A DNA stretch of 22,829 nt from FLUQ01 sp031550605 (GCA_031550605.1 JAVBOK010000040.1:1-22829); one strand, 5' to 3'. Positions 1 through 7,407 are shown, counted from the stretch's first letter. A program made the numbers and translations. Notes: a model not told the origin generated them from the sequence alone.

Positions 1-75
1 ATTCCTCGCTTGTAGTTGAAGACAAGCCAAGTATGCCACAAAACTAAATCCTAGGCAATCTCGTGACTACACTAT

Positions 76-858
76 CTAAAAAGCGGGCACGATACCTTTG
101 GGTTCCAGATCCTTCGCGATGAACGCCTTCACTTCCGGCGACTGGACGGCTTTGACCAGGGCCCTGATTGCCGGGCTGTCCTCAGATTCTTTTATTACGA
201 CCACCACGTTGGCGTAGGGCGAGTCTTTGTTTTCAATGACGATGGCGTCGCGGGAAGGCACCAGTTTGGCGTCCGCCGCAAAATTGGTGTTGATGACCGC
301 GGCGCGTACGTCCTGCAGGGTACGGGGCAGTTGGGCCGCCTCCAGTTCAACGAATTTCAGGCCGTTGGGGTTGGCCGTGATATCGCGCGCGGTGACCAGT
401 TCGCCGGGTTTGACCCTGATCAGGCCGTGCGCTTCCAGCAGGCGCAGAGCGCGGGCTTCATTGGTGGGGTCGTTGGGAACGGCCAGCGTGTCGCCTTTTT
501 TCAGCTCATCCAGCGTCTTTATTTTTTTGGAATACAGCCCCAGCGGCTCGATGTGCACTTTCGCCACCCAGGTCAGGGTCCATCCCTTGGATTTGTTCAT
601 GTTTTCCAGGTAGGGGATATGCTGGAAAAAGTTGGCGTCCAGGGATTTGTCGACCAGCGCGATGTTGGGCAGCACGTAATCGGTGAACTCCTTGATCTGC
701 AGGTCGTAGCCTTCTTTGGCCAACAGACCTTTGGCGATCAGCATGATGTCCTTGTGGGGAAATGGCGTCACGCCGACGATGATTTTTTTCGCGTCAGCCG
801 CAAGGGCCGAAGAGGCGAAAAGGACGACAAGGGCAAGGGCCGCAAGCAGGCGTTTCAT
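76..858 (-). CDS. metQ: MetQ/NlpA-family substrate-binding protein of a methionine ABC importer
   Basis: The 260-residue product is the binding protein that delivers methionine or a related compound to the MetNI transporter in the inner membrane. Residues 1-20 form a signal peptide (MKRLLAALALVVLFASSALA) with an Ala-x-Ala site before ADAKK. The rest follows the NlpA family pattern, with IIVGVTPFPHKDIM at the start of the mature protein and NFFQHIPYLENMN in the first lobe. There is no cysteine at the cleavage site, although many MetQ proteins are lipoproteins, so this one appears to be soluble in the periplasm. It lies 28 bp downstream of metI and is the last gene of metN-metI-metQ. Methionine specificity is assumed from the family; the ligand cannot be read from the sequence. 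Confidence 0.93.
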   Translation of the reverse strand: MKRLLAALALVVLFASSALAADAKKIIVGVTPFPHKDIMLIAKGLLAKEGYDLQIKEFTDYVLPNIALVDKSLDANFFQHIPYLENMNKSKGWTLTWVAKVHIEPLGLYSKKIKTLDELKKGDTLAVPNDPTNEARALRLLEAHGLIRVKPGELVTARDITANPNGLKFVELEAAQLPRTLQDVRAAVINTNFAADAKLVPSRDAIVIENKDSPYANVVVVIKESEDSPAIRALVKAVQSPEVKAFIAKDLEPKGIVPAF

Positions 859-886
859 GGCGCACCTCGTTCAAGAATGCAGTGCT

Positions 887-1522
887 TCAGCGAAGTTTCC
901 TGTATACAAGATTCCCCGCGCTCTGGATACCCTGGACAATCAGAATGAGAATAAGGACCGAATAGATCATGAAGTCGGACTGGTCCCGCAGATAGCCGTA
1001 GTTGTAGGCCAAAGCCCCCAGGCCACCGCCGCCGACGGCCCCGGCCATGGCCGAATAGCCCAGCAGCGCGATGCCCAGGACCGCGATGTTGAGCACGATG
1101 GACGGCAGGGCCTCTTTGAGCATGACCAGGAAAATGATCTGGCGGTCGGACGCGCCGAAGGCGCGGGCCGCTTCCACCACGCCCTTGTCCACCTCGAGCA
1201 GGCTGCCTTCCAGCAGACGGGCCATGAAGGGCGCGGCAGCGATGGTCAGAGGCACGATGGCCGCCGTGCTGCCGATGGAAACGCCCACCACGAAACGGGT
1301 GAAGGGAATAAGCGCGATCATCAGGATCATGAAGGGAAAGGATCGGAACAGGTTCACCAGAAGATCCAGAACCGCATACACTCGGGCGTTGGGCCGCAAC
1401 CCGTGCGGACCGCTCATGATCATGGCGACGGCCAGACAGAAGCCGAAAAGCAGGGCAAACACAGTGGAAAGAAGCATCATATACAGGGTTTCGGCCAGGG
1501 CCAGCAGGATTTCAACCAGCAT
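887..1522 (-). CDS. metI: MetI-type ABC transporter permease
   Basis: The 211-residue product is the membrane-spanning subunit of the methionine importer. It is very hydrophobic, with about five predicted membrane segments, starting with ETLYMMLLSTVFALLFGFCLAV in the first 35 residues (quoted in part only as a landmark). The EAA loop that contacts the ATPase is clear at about residues 117-130 (EAARAFGASDRQII). The length matches the family, usually near 217 residues. The start lies inside the end of metN (11-bp overlap) and is preceded by GGGAGG, so translation is probably coupled to metN. It forms an operon with metN and metQ. Confidence 0.95.
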   Translation of the reverse strand: MLVEILLALAETLYMMLLSTVFALLFGFCLAVAMIMSGPHGLRPNARVYAVLDLLVNLFRSFPFMILMIALIPFTRFVVGVSIGSTAAIVPLTIAAAPFMARLLEGSLLEVDKGVVEAARAFGASDRQIIFLVMLKEALPSIVLNIAVLGIALLGYSAMAGAVGGGGLGALAYNYGYLRDQSDFMIYSVLILILIVQGIQSAGNLVYRKLR

Positions 1523-2477
1523 CCAGCACCTCCCAGGGCAGATTTTTCGTTTTCAGGTATTCAAGTACGGTCTGCAGATGTTCATCCGCCACGTTGATGA
1601 TCAGAAAGCCCAGCACGTCGTCCAGATAGCGTTCCAGACGGCCGCCCACGATGGAAAAGCTGATGTCCAGGTCGCGGGCCATGGTGGTGATGACGGCCTG
1701 TTGCGAAATCTCGCGCGGGAACATCAGGCGGATGTTGGTGCCGGTGGGGATAAGCGTGTAGTCGATTTCCACAAATTTTTTCAGTGGTTCCGGGGGCGAG
1801 ATGAACAGTTCCTCGGCGCGTCCCAGGCACTGGGCCACGCCGCCGTCAAGCAGCAGCATGCGGCGGCAGACCCGTTTGACCACTTCCATCTGATGGGTGA
1901 CCATGACCATGGTCAGGCCGAACCGGGCGTTGATATTCTGCAAAAGATCCAGAATGGCGCCCGTGGTTTTGGGGTCCAGGGCGGATGTGGCCTCGTCGCA
2001 GAGCAGAATTCTGGGGTTCAGGGCCAGGGCGCGGGCAATGCCGACGCGCTGCTTTTGCCCGCCGGAAAGGTTTTGCACCCGTTCCGTCTTTTTGTCGGCC
2101 AGGCCCACCAGTTCCAGCAATTCCAAGACCCTGCCGGCGATTTCGGCTTTTGGGGTCTTCCAGACCTGCAAGGGAAAAGCCACGTTGTCGAACACGTTTT
2201 TGCGGGCCATCAGGCTGAAATTCTGGAAGATCATGCCCATGTCGCGGCGCAGTTCCTTTAGGCCGTCCGGAGAAAGCGCCCCCACTTCTTTGCCCATGAC
2301 CGCCACACTGCCGCCCTGGTACGGTTCCAATCCGTTGAAGCAGCGCAGCAGCGTGGACTTGCCCGCGCCGGAATGGCCGACGATGCCGAAGACCTCGCCT
2401 TTTTCAATGCCGAACGTGAGATCGTCCAGCACCAGGGCGTCGCCGTACCGTTTGACCAAATTCTGAATGCGGATCAT
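1512..2477 (-). CDS. metN: MetN-type methionine ABC transporter ATP-binding protein with NIL domain
   Basis: The 321-residue ATPase powers the MetNIQ importer. Visible motifs are Walker A GHSGAGKST (34-42), signature LSGGQ (137-141), Walker B ILLCDE (157-162) and the switch histidine in VTHQ (195). A C-terminal segment from about 245 to 318 matches the NIL domain, which in characterised MetN proteins binds methionine and inhibits uptake when the cytoplasmic pool is high. The start chosen is MIRIQNLVKRYG, where family members begin. The frame is open for 22 more codons upstream, and the Shine-Dalgarno for the chosen start is weak (a GAAGG about 15 bases away), so a slightly longer protein is possible. 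It is the first gene of the operon. Confidence 0.93.
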   Translation of the reverse strand: MIRIQNLVKRYGDALVLDDLTFGIEKGEVFGIVGHSGAGKSTLLRCFNGLEPYQGGSVAVMGKEVGALSPDGLKELRRDMGMIFQNFSLMARKNVFDNVAFPLQVWKTPKAEIAGRVLELLELVGLADKKTERVQNLSGGQKQRVGIARALALNPRILLCDEATSALDPKTTGAILDLLQNINARFGLTMVMVTHQMEVVKRVCRRMLLLDGGVAQCLGRAEELFISPPEPLKKFVEIDYTLIPTGTNIRLMFPREISQQAVITTMARDLDISFSIVGGRLERYLDDVLGFLIINVADEHLQTVLEYLKTKNLPWEVLDAG

Positions 2478-2556
2478 GGGGTTTTTTGCAAAGCCTTCAA
2501 GTTGCCGGTTTACGCGGCATGCGTATTCCATGACGCCATCCATACACGGGGCCGGG

Positions 2557-2602
2557 AAAAAATGAAAGTCCGGCAGCGGCCGCTAAAGGCGAGCGCTGCC
2601 GG
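2557..2602 (-). terminator. Hairpin plus T-run upstream of metN (terminator or attenuator)
   Basis: On the minus strand a 9-bp perfect stem (CCGGCAGCG with CGCTGCCGG; plus positions 2570-2578 and 2594-2602) encloses a 15-base loop and is followed after a few bases by six Ts (plus 2557-2562). It lies 230 bp beyond the aldolase stop codon and about 80 bp before the metN start. It could end aldolase transcription or act as an attenuator in the metN leader. The offset between stem and T-run makes the call moderate. Confidence 0.4.
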
Positions 2603-2690
2603 GAATCGGGGGGCCGGGGGAATCATTCCCCCCGGGACGGGGGTTGGGGCGCTGTCCCCAAGAAAGTACCGAGGCCCGAGCCTGGTCTTG

Positions 2691-2732
2691 TTGCAAAAAC
2701 TCCGCTCCTCATTTTGGGAGGAGTCTTTGCAA
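2691..2732. repeat. 42-bp imperfect palindrome with two alternative pairings
   Basis: The outer arms TTGCAAAAACTCC (2691-2703) and GGAGTCTTTGCAA (2720-2732) pair over 13 positions with one mismatch. An inner hairpin, CTCCTC (2705-2710) with GAGGAG (2718-2723), uses part of the same right arm. The two foldings therefore compete for GGAG at 2720-2723. Read on the minus strand, downstream of the aldolase gene, GGAG is followed by TTTTT, so the structure could also work as a terminator. Confidence 0.6.
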
Positions 2733-2735
2733 GGA

Positions 2736-2769
2736 ACGGTAGCTGAAAAATGTGATTTTCAGCTACCGT
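2736..2769. repeat. Perfect 14-bp inverted repeat with a 6-base loop
   Basis: ACGGTAGCTGAAAA (2736-2749) is exactly complementary to TTTTCAGCTACCGT (2756-2769) around the loop ATGTGA. Neither strand has a T-run directly after the stem, so it is not a standard terminator. It lies 63 bp after the aldolase stop. A smaller hairpin follows it, GCCGCG-TAT-CGCGGC (2772-2786). It may be a transcript-end stabiliser, a REP-like element or a protein-binding site. Confidence 0.75.
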
Positions 2770-2831
2770 ACGCCGCGTATCGCGGCACAAAACCCTGACG
2801 GATTTTGCCCTGTTTGTTCTGCAAGCAAACA

Positions 2832-3653
2832 CTAGAAATCGCGGCCGGTGTCCTTCAGGATTTTCTTGGTGTCCGCCAGAACGGCCTTGCCGCCGTTGAC
2901 GATATAGTGGAAATCGAAGTTCTGGCAGATGAAATTCACGCCGCGCGCCGTCCAATCCTTGACGAACTGTTCACTGTGCACGCCGGATACGCCGAAGGGC
3001 TTTTTGTATTTGCTCAGGGTTTTGCCGATCAGGTCATACTGTTCCCTGACCTCGGGATCGGACGGGGTGCAGGCGCGCATCTGGCCGGTTTTTTCGTCCT
3101 TTTTGGTCATGCTCATGGCGAAATCGTTGGGGCCGACCACAAAGCCGGAAACGCCGGGCAACTGCGCGACGGCATCCAGGTCCTTTACCAGAGTCTGCTG
3201 TTCCACCTGGATGATGGTCCATATTTTTTCACGGGCGGTGGCGACATATTCGTCACGGCTCCACAGGCCGTAATTGCAGGCGCGGCGGACGCCGAGTCCC
3301 CGGATGCCTTCGGGCGGATACATCGCGCCGAGTACCGCTTTTTCGCAACTGGCCAGATCGGGCATCAGCGGGATGACAATGCCGTCCGCGCCCATATCCA
3401 GTACGCCCTTGATGAAGGACGGGTCGGCCGAGGGCACGCGCACGATGCCCGCGGCGCCGGCGGCGCGGCAGGCCAGCAGATGCATCTGGATGTCCTTTCT
3501 GTCGATGGCGCAGTGTTCGGCGTCGATCCAGATGAAGTCAAACCCGCAGCCCGCGAGCATTTCCGTGATAAAGGGGCTGTCGAATCCGATATGCGATCCG
3601 AGCACCATTTTGCCTGCGGCAATTTTTTCGTTCAATTTCGGCGTATTATACAT
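2832..3653 (-). CDS. HpcH/HpaI-family metal-dependent aldolase/citrate lyase
   Basis: The 273-residue protein belongs to the class II HpcH/HpaI aldolases, which cleave or form 4-hydroxy-2-oxo acids, releasing pyruvate and an aldehyde, with a divalent metal. The key residues of the family are present: His47 in WIDAEH, Arg72 in VRVP, and the metal ligands Glu151 (in QVEQ) and Asp177 (in GPND). The length is slightly above the usual 250-270. The natural substrate cannot be inferred, because no hydroxyphenylacetate or sugar-acid catabolic genes are nearby. The start is well supported by GGGAG shortly before the ATG. The small cupin gene lies 173 bp upstream on the same strand, so they may be co-transcribed. 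Confidence 0.9.
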   Translation of the reverse strand: MYNTPKLNEKIAAGKMVLGSHIGFDSPFITEMLAGCGFDFIWIDAEHCAIDRKDIQMHLLACRAAGAAGIVRVPSADPSFIKGVLDMGADGIVIPLMPDLASCEKAVLGAMYPPEGIRGLGVRRACNYGLWSRDEYVATAREKIWTIIQVEQQTLVKDLDAVAQLPGVSGFVVGPNDFAMSMTKKDEKTGQMRACTPSDPEVREQYDLIGKTLSKYKKPFGVSGVHSEQFVKDWTARGVNFICQNFDFHYIVNGGKAVLADTKKILKDTGRDF

Positions 3654-3826
3654 GATGTCTCCCTTTTGTGTAGATTGCGAGTCAAGCAGCCGCCTTCTTT
3701 TGGCATTTTCTGCCGGGAAAGGCTAGAGGCAGTTTTTGAAAAAATTTCTGCCCCAACGCCGTCTTTTCCCCAAGGGTCCGATGGTCAATGATCTGCCGCA
3801 GCGGGCAGGCATACGGCAGCCGGGCC

Positions 3827-4162
3827 TCACGCGGGCGGCAGGAGCGAGTCCGCGTGCACGGCCAGCCAGATGCAGGGGGAACTGGTACGGGTCACCCGGT
3901 GCCGGACGCGTCTGGGGATCAGCACATGATCCCCCCTGGACAGGACGATTTCCCTGCCGTCCGCATACAGCAGTCCGGCTTCACCTTCCAGCACTGCGAC
4001 CCATTCGTCCTGATCCTGGTCATACCATGCGTCTTCGGGCGTGGCATGCCCGTGCGATATGATGCGCTCAATGCGCACCCCGCCGCCCCGGGCGAGCATG
4101 TCGAAGCGCTCGGGCTCGCCGGGGCCGCGGGGTGTTTCGGGCAGGGAAAAAATGTTGGCCAT
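3827..4162 (-). CDS. Small single-domain cupin protein
   Basis: This 111-residue protein is a single cupin beta-barrel. The first conserved stretch is WYDQDQDEWVAVLEGEAGLL (47-66) and the second is GDHVLIPRRVRHRV (77-90). In classical metal-binding cupins motif 1 carries His-x-His and a Glu; here the equivalent position reads Asp-Gln-Asp-Glu, as in a common bacterial subgroup of unknown function, so metal binding and catalysis are uncertain. The start MANIF was chosen because GAGGG precedes it and the 28 codons upstream do not look like cupin sequence. It lies upstream of the HpcH/HpaI aldolase on the same strand; a shared pathway is possible but unproven. Confidence 0.82.
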   Translation of the reverse strand: MANIFSLPETPRGPGEPERFDMLARGGGVRIERIISHGHATPEDAWYDQDQDEWVAVLEGEAGLLYADGREIVLSRGDHVLIPRRVRHRVTRTSSPCIWLAVHADSLLPPA

Positions 4163-4723
4163 GGTTGAACCCTCATTCCGCCGGGATCGGCGGGGTGCGC
4201 AAAAAGAACATGCCAGGGAAAGCTGGCGCCGCCATGTGAGTACCAAAAATACTGGCCGGCGGCAAAACGGAGAGGGAGTCCGCGCGTGATGCGTGCGGCC
4301 CGTGCTGCCTGATGCCGCGCTGATGCCGCGAAGCTTCCGGCGGACCGTGCCCGGGGCGCCGACCGGTTCCGTAATGCCGTGTTCGCCAGAGGCATCACGC
4401 TGCGCATCCCTTCAAAAGAATCGAAAAATTTCCTATGGTACAACGGCATCCTGCAGAAATGGCGGCGCAGGGTCGGGATCATGCCTGACGAGCGCAAGGA
4501 CCGGCGGGAGAATCGTCATGCGCAGCCCTCGCTCTGGGCCGCGCCGCTCAGGCGCCTGGCATTTGCGCAAAAGATTTATGCGCGGAACGATGAGGGCAAC
4601 AGGGCGAGAAGTCATGAAAACAGCGTCGGCCTTTCCTGCTCTGGTGGAGGGGTGCCGCCGCATCTTTCGTGTCCCGGGCTGATTTTCCTCCTGTATCATG
4701 CAGCATACTTCCCAGAGAGTGGC
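4163..4723. other. Gene-free stretch between the cupin and DUF5665-like genes
   Basis: This divergent spacer is about 560 bp long. Reading frames are open on both strands, but none has a recognisable family, a good ribosome binding site or convincing codon use. Small features seen are an 11-bp tandem duplication, TGATGCCGCGC then TGATGCCGCGA (4310-4331), and a possible plus-strand promoter, TTCAAA (4411-4416), 17 bases, TATGGT (4434-4439). The promoter would give a leader of nearly 300 bases for the downstream gene. No RNA family was recognised. Confidence 0.5.
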
Positions 4724-5005
4724 ATGGACGAAAAACACATTGAGCAGCTCGACCGGCTGGCGAAACGTCTGGAGAACAGCGGTGTTGCCGAATACGTGAA
4801 ACTCCAGCAGCGCACGGGCAAGATTCTGTGGTTGAATTTCATTTCCGGCGTTGCCAGGGGACTGGGTTTCACGGTTGGCACGGCCCTTGTGCTGGCGGTC
4901 GTGTACAAGATCCTCGCCCGCCTCATCAGCATGAACATTCCGTATCTCACGGAGACGCTTCAAAGAATCGTGGAAATCGTCCAGAGCGCAGGAGGCGCAA
5001 AATGA
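4724..5005 (+). CDS. DUF5665-like small membrane protein
   Basis: The 93-residue protein has an amphipathic, charged N-terminus (EQLDRLAKRLENSGVAEYV), then one hydrophobic segment at about 44-66 (ARGLGFTVGTALVLAVVYKI), and a short C-terminal helix (LTETLQRIVEIVQ). This layout and the sequence around LWLNFISGVARGLGFTVG fit the DUF5665 family, whose function is not known. It probably sits in the inner membrane through one helix. The frame is open for 115 codons upstream, but the internal ATG preceded by GAGAG starts exactly where family resemblance begins. It stands alone between a gene-free stretch and the convergent tRNA-Lys gene. Confidence 0.8.
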   Translation: MDEKHIEQLDRLAKRLENSGVAEYVKLQQRTGKILWLNFISGVARGLGFTVGTALVLAVVYKILARLISMNIPYLTETLQRIVEIVQSAGGAK

Positions 5006-5067
5006 CGTTCTGCCGGCGGCGTTTTTGAAGGGAAGACGAAGTGCCCTTTCTGTGGAGTCGATCAGGG

Positions 5068-5112
5068 AAAAGAGAAGTCCCACAAGGCTTATTGGGCTTC
5101 GTGGGACTCTCT
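5068..5112 (-). terminator. Rho-independent terminator of tRNA-Lys
   Basis: The stem AGTCCCAC (5076-5083) with GTGGGACT (5101-5108) is perfect over 8 bp and extends to 12 bp with one bulge. On the minus strand it is followed by a TCTCTTTTCCC tract. It lies 13 bp after the 3' end of the tRNA gene, and it also sits just after the convergent DUF5665-like gene, so it may serve both directions. Confidence 0.75.
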
Positions 5113-5124
5113 AGAATGTTAATT

Positions 5125-5200
5125 TGGTGGGTCGTGCGGGGATCGAACCTGCGACTCTCTGCTTAAAAGGCAGATACTCTACCTACTGAGTTAACGACCC
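5125..5200 (-). tRNA. tRNA-Lys (anticodon TTT)
   Basis: Read on the minus strand this is a 76-base cloverleaf. The acceptor stem GGGTCGT pairs with ACGACCC over 7 bp, the discriminator base is A, and CCA is encoded in the gene. The anticodon arm reads CTGCC-TTTTAAG-CAG with anticodon TTT (UUU in RNA), and the T arm contains GGTTCGATCC. The molecule reads AAA and AAG lysine codons. All the expected stems are intact. Confidence 0.97.
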
Positions 5201-5214
5201 GTTGTGGAAGGGTT

Positions 5215-5243
5215 TAACTAGCGCAACACAGCCCCGAGGTCAA
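5215..5243 (-). promoter_or_regulatory. Probable sigma70 promoter of tRNA-Lys
   Basis: On the minus strand TTGACC (plus 5238-5243) is followed after 17 bases by TAGTTA (plus 5215-5220). It ends 15 bases before the mature 5' end of tRNA-Lys, which fits a short 5' leader removed by RNase P. The -35 is close to consensus and the -10 is weak. Confidence 0.5.
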
Positions 5244-5362
5244 CAGGGAAATTGCCTTTCAGCTGTTTTTTGTGACAGGCGGTCTGCATTGCAGCCGGCC
5301 GGATTTCCGGAACGGTGTTGCGAATCTTTGCCGGGTGGCGTACAACGCGCACGGGGAGCAGT

Positions 5363-6343
5363 ATGCCTGTACGTTCCAATTGCGACTATGCGCCGCCGTT
5401 CTGGCTGCCGGGGGGGCATGCCCAGACCATCGGCTCCCGTGTCGTCTGTTCTGTGCCGCGTGTTTCTTACCGTCGCGAACGGCTGGAACTGCCGGACGGG
5501 GATTTCATGCTGCTGGATTGGCTGTACGCCACGGGCGATCCCGCAAAGCCCGCCAATCGGGTCGCCGTGGTGACGCACGGGCTGGAAGGGGATTCCGCCC
5601 GGTCGTATGTCCGCGCTCTGGCTCTGGTGCTGCTGGAGCGGGGGTGGGACGTGCTGGCCCGCAACCTGCGGTCCTGCGGCGGCGAAATGAACCGCCTGCC
5701 CACCTTTTACCACAGCGGCGAGACGGGTGACCTGCATACGGCCGTCATGCATTGTCTGGACAAAGGATACGGCTGCATTGCCCTGGCCGGGTTCAGCATC
5801 GGCGGGAACCAGGTGCTGCGGTATCTGGGCGGGCAGGGCGGGGCGGTGCAGCCCGCGATCAGGTCCGCGGCGGCCGTGTCCGTGCCCTGCGACCTGACGG
5901 CCTGTTCGCAGGTTCTGGCGAAACGGGAAAATCGGCTGTACATGAAATATTTCCTGCGCACCCTGCGGGAAAAGGTGCGGGAAAAGCATGCCCGGTATCC
6001 GGATCTGTTCGACCTGGACGGTCTGGAGGCCATAAAGACCTTCAGGGAATTCGACGGCCGCTACACCGCGCCCCTGAACGGTTTTTCCTCCGCCGAGGAC
6101 TATTGGGAAAAGGCGTCCAGCCTGCCTCTTCTGGGCGGCATACGCATACCGACGCTGCTGATCAACGCCCGCAACGATCCTTTTCTGGCGGAACCCTGCT
6201 TTCCCATGAAGGCGGCGGAGGGCAGCGACATGCTGACCCTGATGATGCCGGCATGTGGCGGACATGTGGGGTTCCCCGGTCCGGCGGGCAAGACCGTGGG
6301 CTGGCTGGAAAGGGAAATCGCGGATTTTCTGCTTCCCGCCTGA
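5363..6343 (+). CDS. YheT-family alpha/beta hydrolase
   Basis: The 326-residue protein is an alpha/beta hydrolase of the YheT (UPF0017, AB-hydrolase 4) family, cytoplasmic or membrane-associated esterases with poorly defined substrates. The family signature PPFWLPGGHAQTI (11-23) is at the N-terminus. The oxyanion-region motif THGLEG is at 71-76. The catalytic triad is visible as Ser145 in GFSIGGN, Asp272 in NARNDPF and His301 in CGGHVGF. The chosen ATG is preceded by GGGGAG at good spacing; the frame opens 16 codons earlier, but that start has no ribosome site. It is a single gene, convergent with argB. Confidence 0.9.
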   Translation: MPVRSNCDYAPPFWLPGGHAQTIGSRVVCSVPRVSYRRERLELPDGDFMLLDWLYATGDPAKPANRVAVVTHGLEGDSARSYVRALALVLLERGWDVLARNLRSCGGEMNRLPTFYHSGETGDLHTAVMHCLDKGYGCIALAGFSIGGNQVLRYLGGQGGAVQPAIRSAAAVSVPCDLTACSQVLAKRENRLYMKYFLRTLREKVREKHARYPDLFDLDGLEAIKTFREFDGRYTAPLNGFSSAEDYWEKASSLPLLGGIRIPTLLINARNDPFLAEPCFPMKAAEGSDMLTLMMPACGGHVGFPGPAGKTVGWLEREIADFLLPA

Positions 6344-6461
6344 GCAAGCGGAGCGCGGCCCAGCCGCATGCTTTCCGTTGAAAAAAACCGGATTGCCGCG
6401 GATTCCGCAAAGTTCCTTATCCCGGATCACGGGCGCGCGGCTCTGCGCATACAGGGCAGGG

Positions 6462-6512
6462 CGTTCCGCAAGTCAGCGGAACGGAACGGGGGGCAAAGCG
6501 GCCCCGCCCCCC
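6462..6512. repeat. Two hairpins in the convergent yheT-argB spacer
   Basis: A perfect 8-bp stem, CGTTCCGC (6462-6469) with GCGGAACG (6476-6483), is followed by a 7-bp stem, GGGGGGC (6488-6494) with GCCCCCC (6506-6512). There is no T-run on either strand. They probably mark the shared 3' ends of the two convergent transcripts. The rest of the 212-bp spacer shows nothing else. Confidence 0.5.
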
Positions 6513-6555
6513 TGCGCTCGCAAGATGGTTTTCACAGAACCGGCCTTGCCGGGGC

Positions 6556-7407
6556 CTACAGCGTAATTTCCGTGCCGATGCCCTTGTCCGTGAACAGTTC
6601 CAGCAAACTGCAGTTTTCCACCCGGCCGTCGATGATCATGGCCTTGCGCGCGCCGTTCTGCACAGCTTCCAGGCAGCACTTGATCTTGGGGATCATGCCG
6701 CCGTGCAGCGTGCCGTTGTCGAACAGCGCTTCGGCCTGATCGACGGTCAGCGAGGGAATCAGATTTTTATCCTTGTCCAGCACGCCCGCAACATCGGTCA
6801 GCAGCAGAAAGCGTTTGGCCCGCAACGCGGCGGCCACGGCTCCGGCGGCGGAATCGGCGTTGATGTTGTACGTCGCGCCGTTCTTGTCCACGGCGATGGG
6901 CGCGATGACGGGGATGAAATCGTTCTGGATAAGGGTATTGATCAGATCCGTGTTCACCCTGGTCACGTTCCCGACCCAACCGAGATCCACACCGTCGGCC
7001 AGAGCCTTTTCCGCCTGCAGCAGGTGACCGTCCTTGCCGGACAGGCCCACGGCCTTGACCCCGGACAGGTTCAGCAGATTGACCACGTCCTTGTTGGTCT
7101 GGCCGCCCAGAATCATTTCCACCACTTCCATGGTGGCGTCGTCGGTGATGCGCAGCCCTTCGTGGAATGCGGACACGACGCCCAGCCGGTCGAGCATGCG
7201 CGCGATCTGCGGCCCGCCGCCGTGCACGATGACGGGTTTGATGCCCACGTATTTCATCAGCGCGATGTTCAGCGCGAAAGCCTTTTTCAGCCGTTCCTCG
7301 GTCATGGCGTGACCCCCGTACTTGACTACCACGATCTGGCCGTTGAAGCGGCGGATGTAGGGCAGGCATTCGATGAGGAATCTGGCTTGTTCCTGCGTGG
7401 GTATCAT
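6556..7407 (-). CDS. argB: Acetylglutamate kinase
   Basis: The 283-residue enzyme phosphorylates N-acetyl-L-glutamate with ATP, the second step of arginine synthesis. It shows the amino-acid kinase fold landmarks: VVVKYGGHAM (26-35), VIVHGGGPQI (59-68) for substrate binding, and the stretch ITDDATMEVVEMILGG that follows it. The NADSAAG and LLLTDVAGV motifs of the nucleotide-binding half are also present. The N-terminal helix before VVVKYGG resembles the extension seen in arginine-sensitive, hexameric forms, so feedback inhibition by arginine is plausible. The start MIPTQ has AAGGAG just before it. No other arginine genes are in the window; hslU lies upstream with a structured 246-bp spacer between them. 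Confidence 0.96.
   Translation of the reverse strand: MIPTQEQARFLIECLPYIRRFNGQIVVVKYGGHAMTEERLKKAFALNIALMKYVGIKPVIVHGGGPQIARMLDRLGVVSAFHEGLRITDDATMEVVEMILGGQTNKDVVNLLNLSGVKAVGLSGKDGHLLQAEKALADGVDLGWVGNVTRVNTDLINTLIQNDFIPVIAPIAVDKNGATYNINADSAAGAVAAALRAKRFLLLTDVAGVLDKDKNLIPSLTVDQAEALFDNGTLHGGMIPKIKCCLEAVQNGARKAMIIDGRVENCSLLELFTDKGIGTEITL

Noticed and set aside
2478..2831. SAM riboswitch or T-box upstream of metN
   Set aside because: I could not find the conserved cores of the SAM-I riboswitch or the T-box sequence on the minus strand; only simple hairpins are visible.
4433..5083. Minus-strand open frame of 216 codons across the DUF5665-like gene and the upstream gap
   Set aside because: Over the gene it is only the complement of a recognised protein; over the gap it has no family signal and no good ribosome site.
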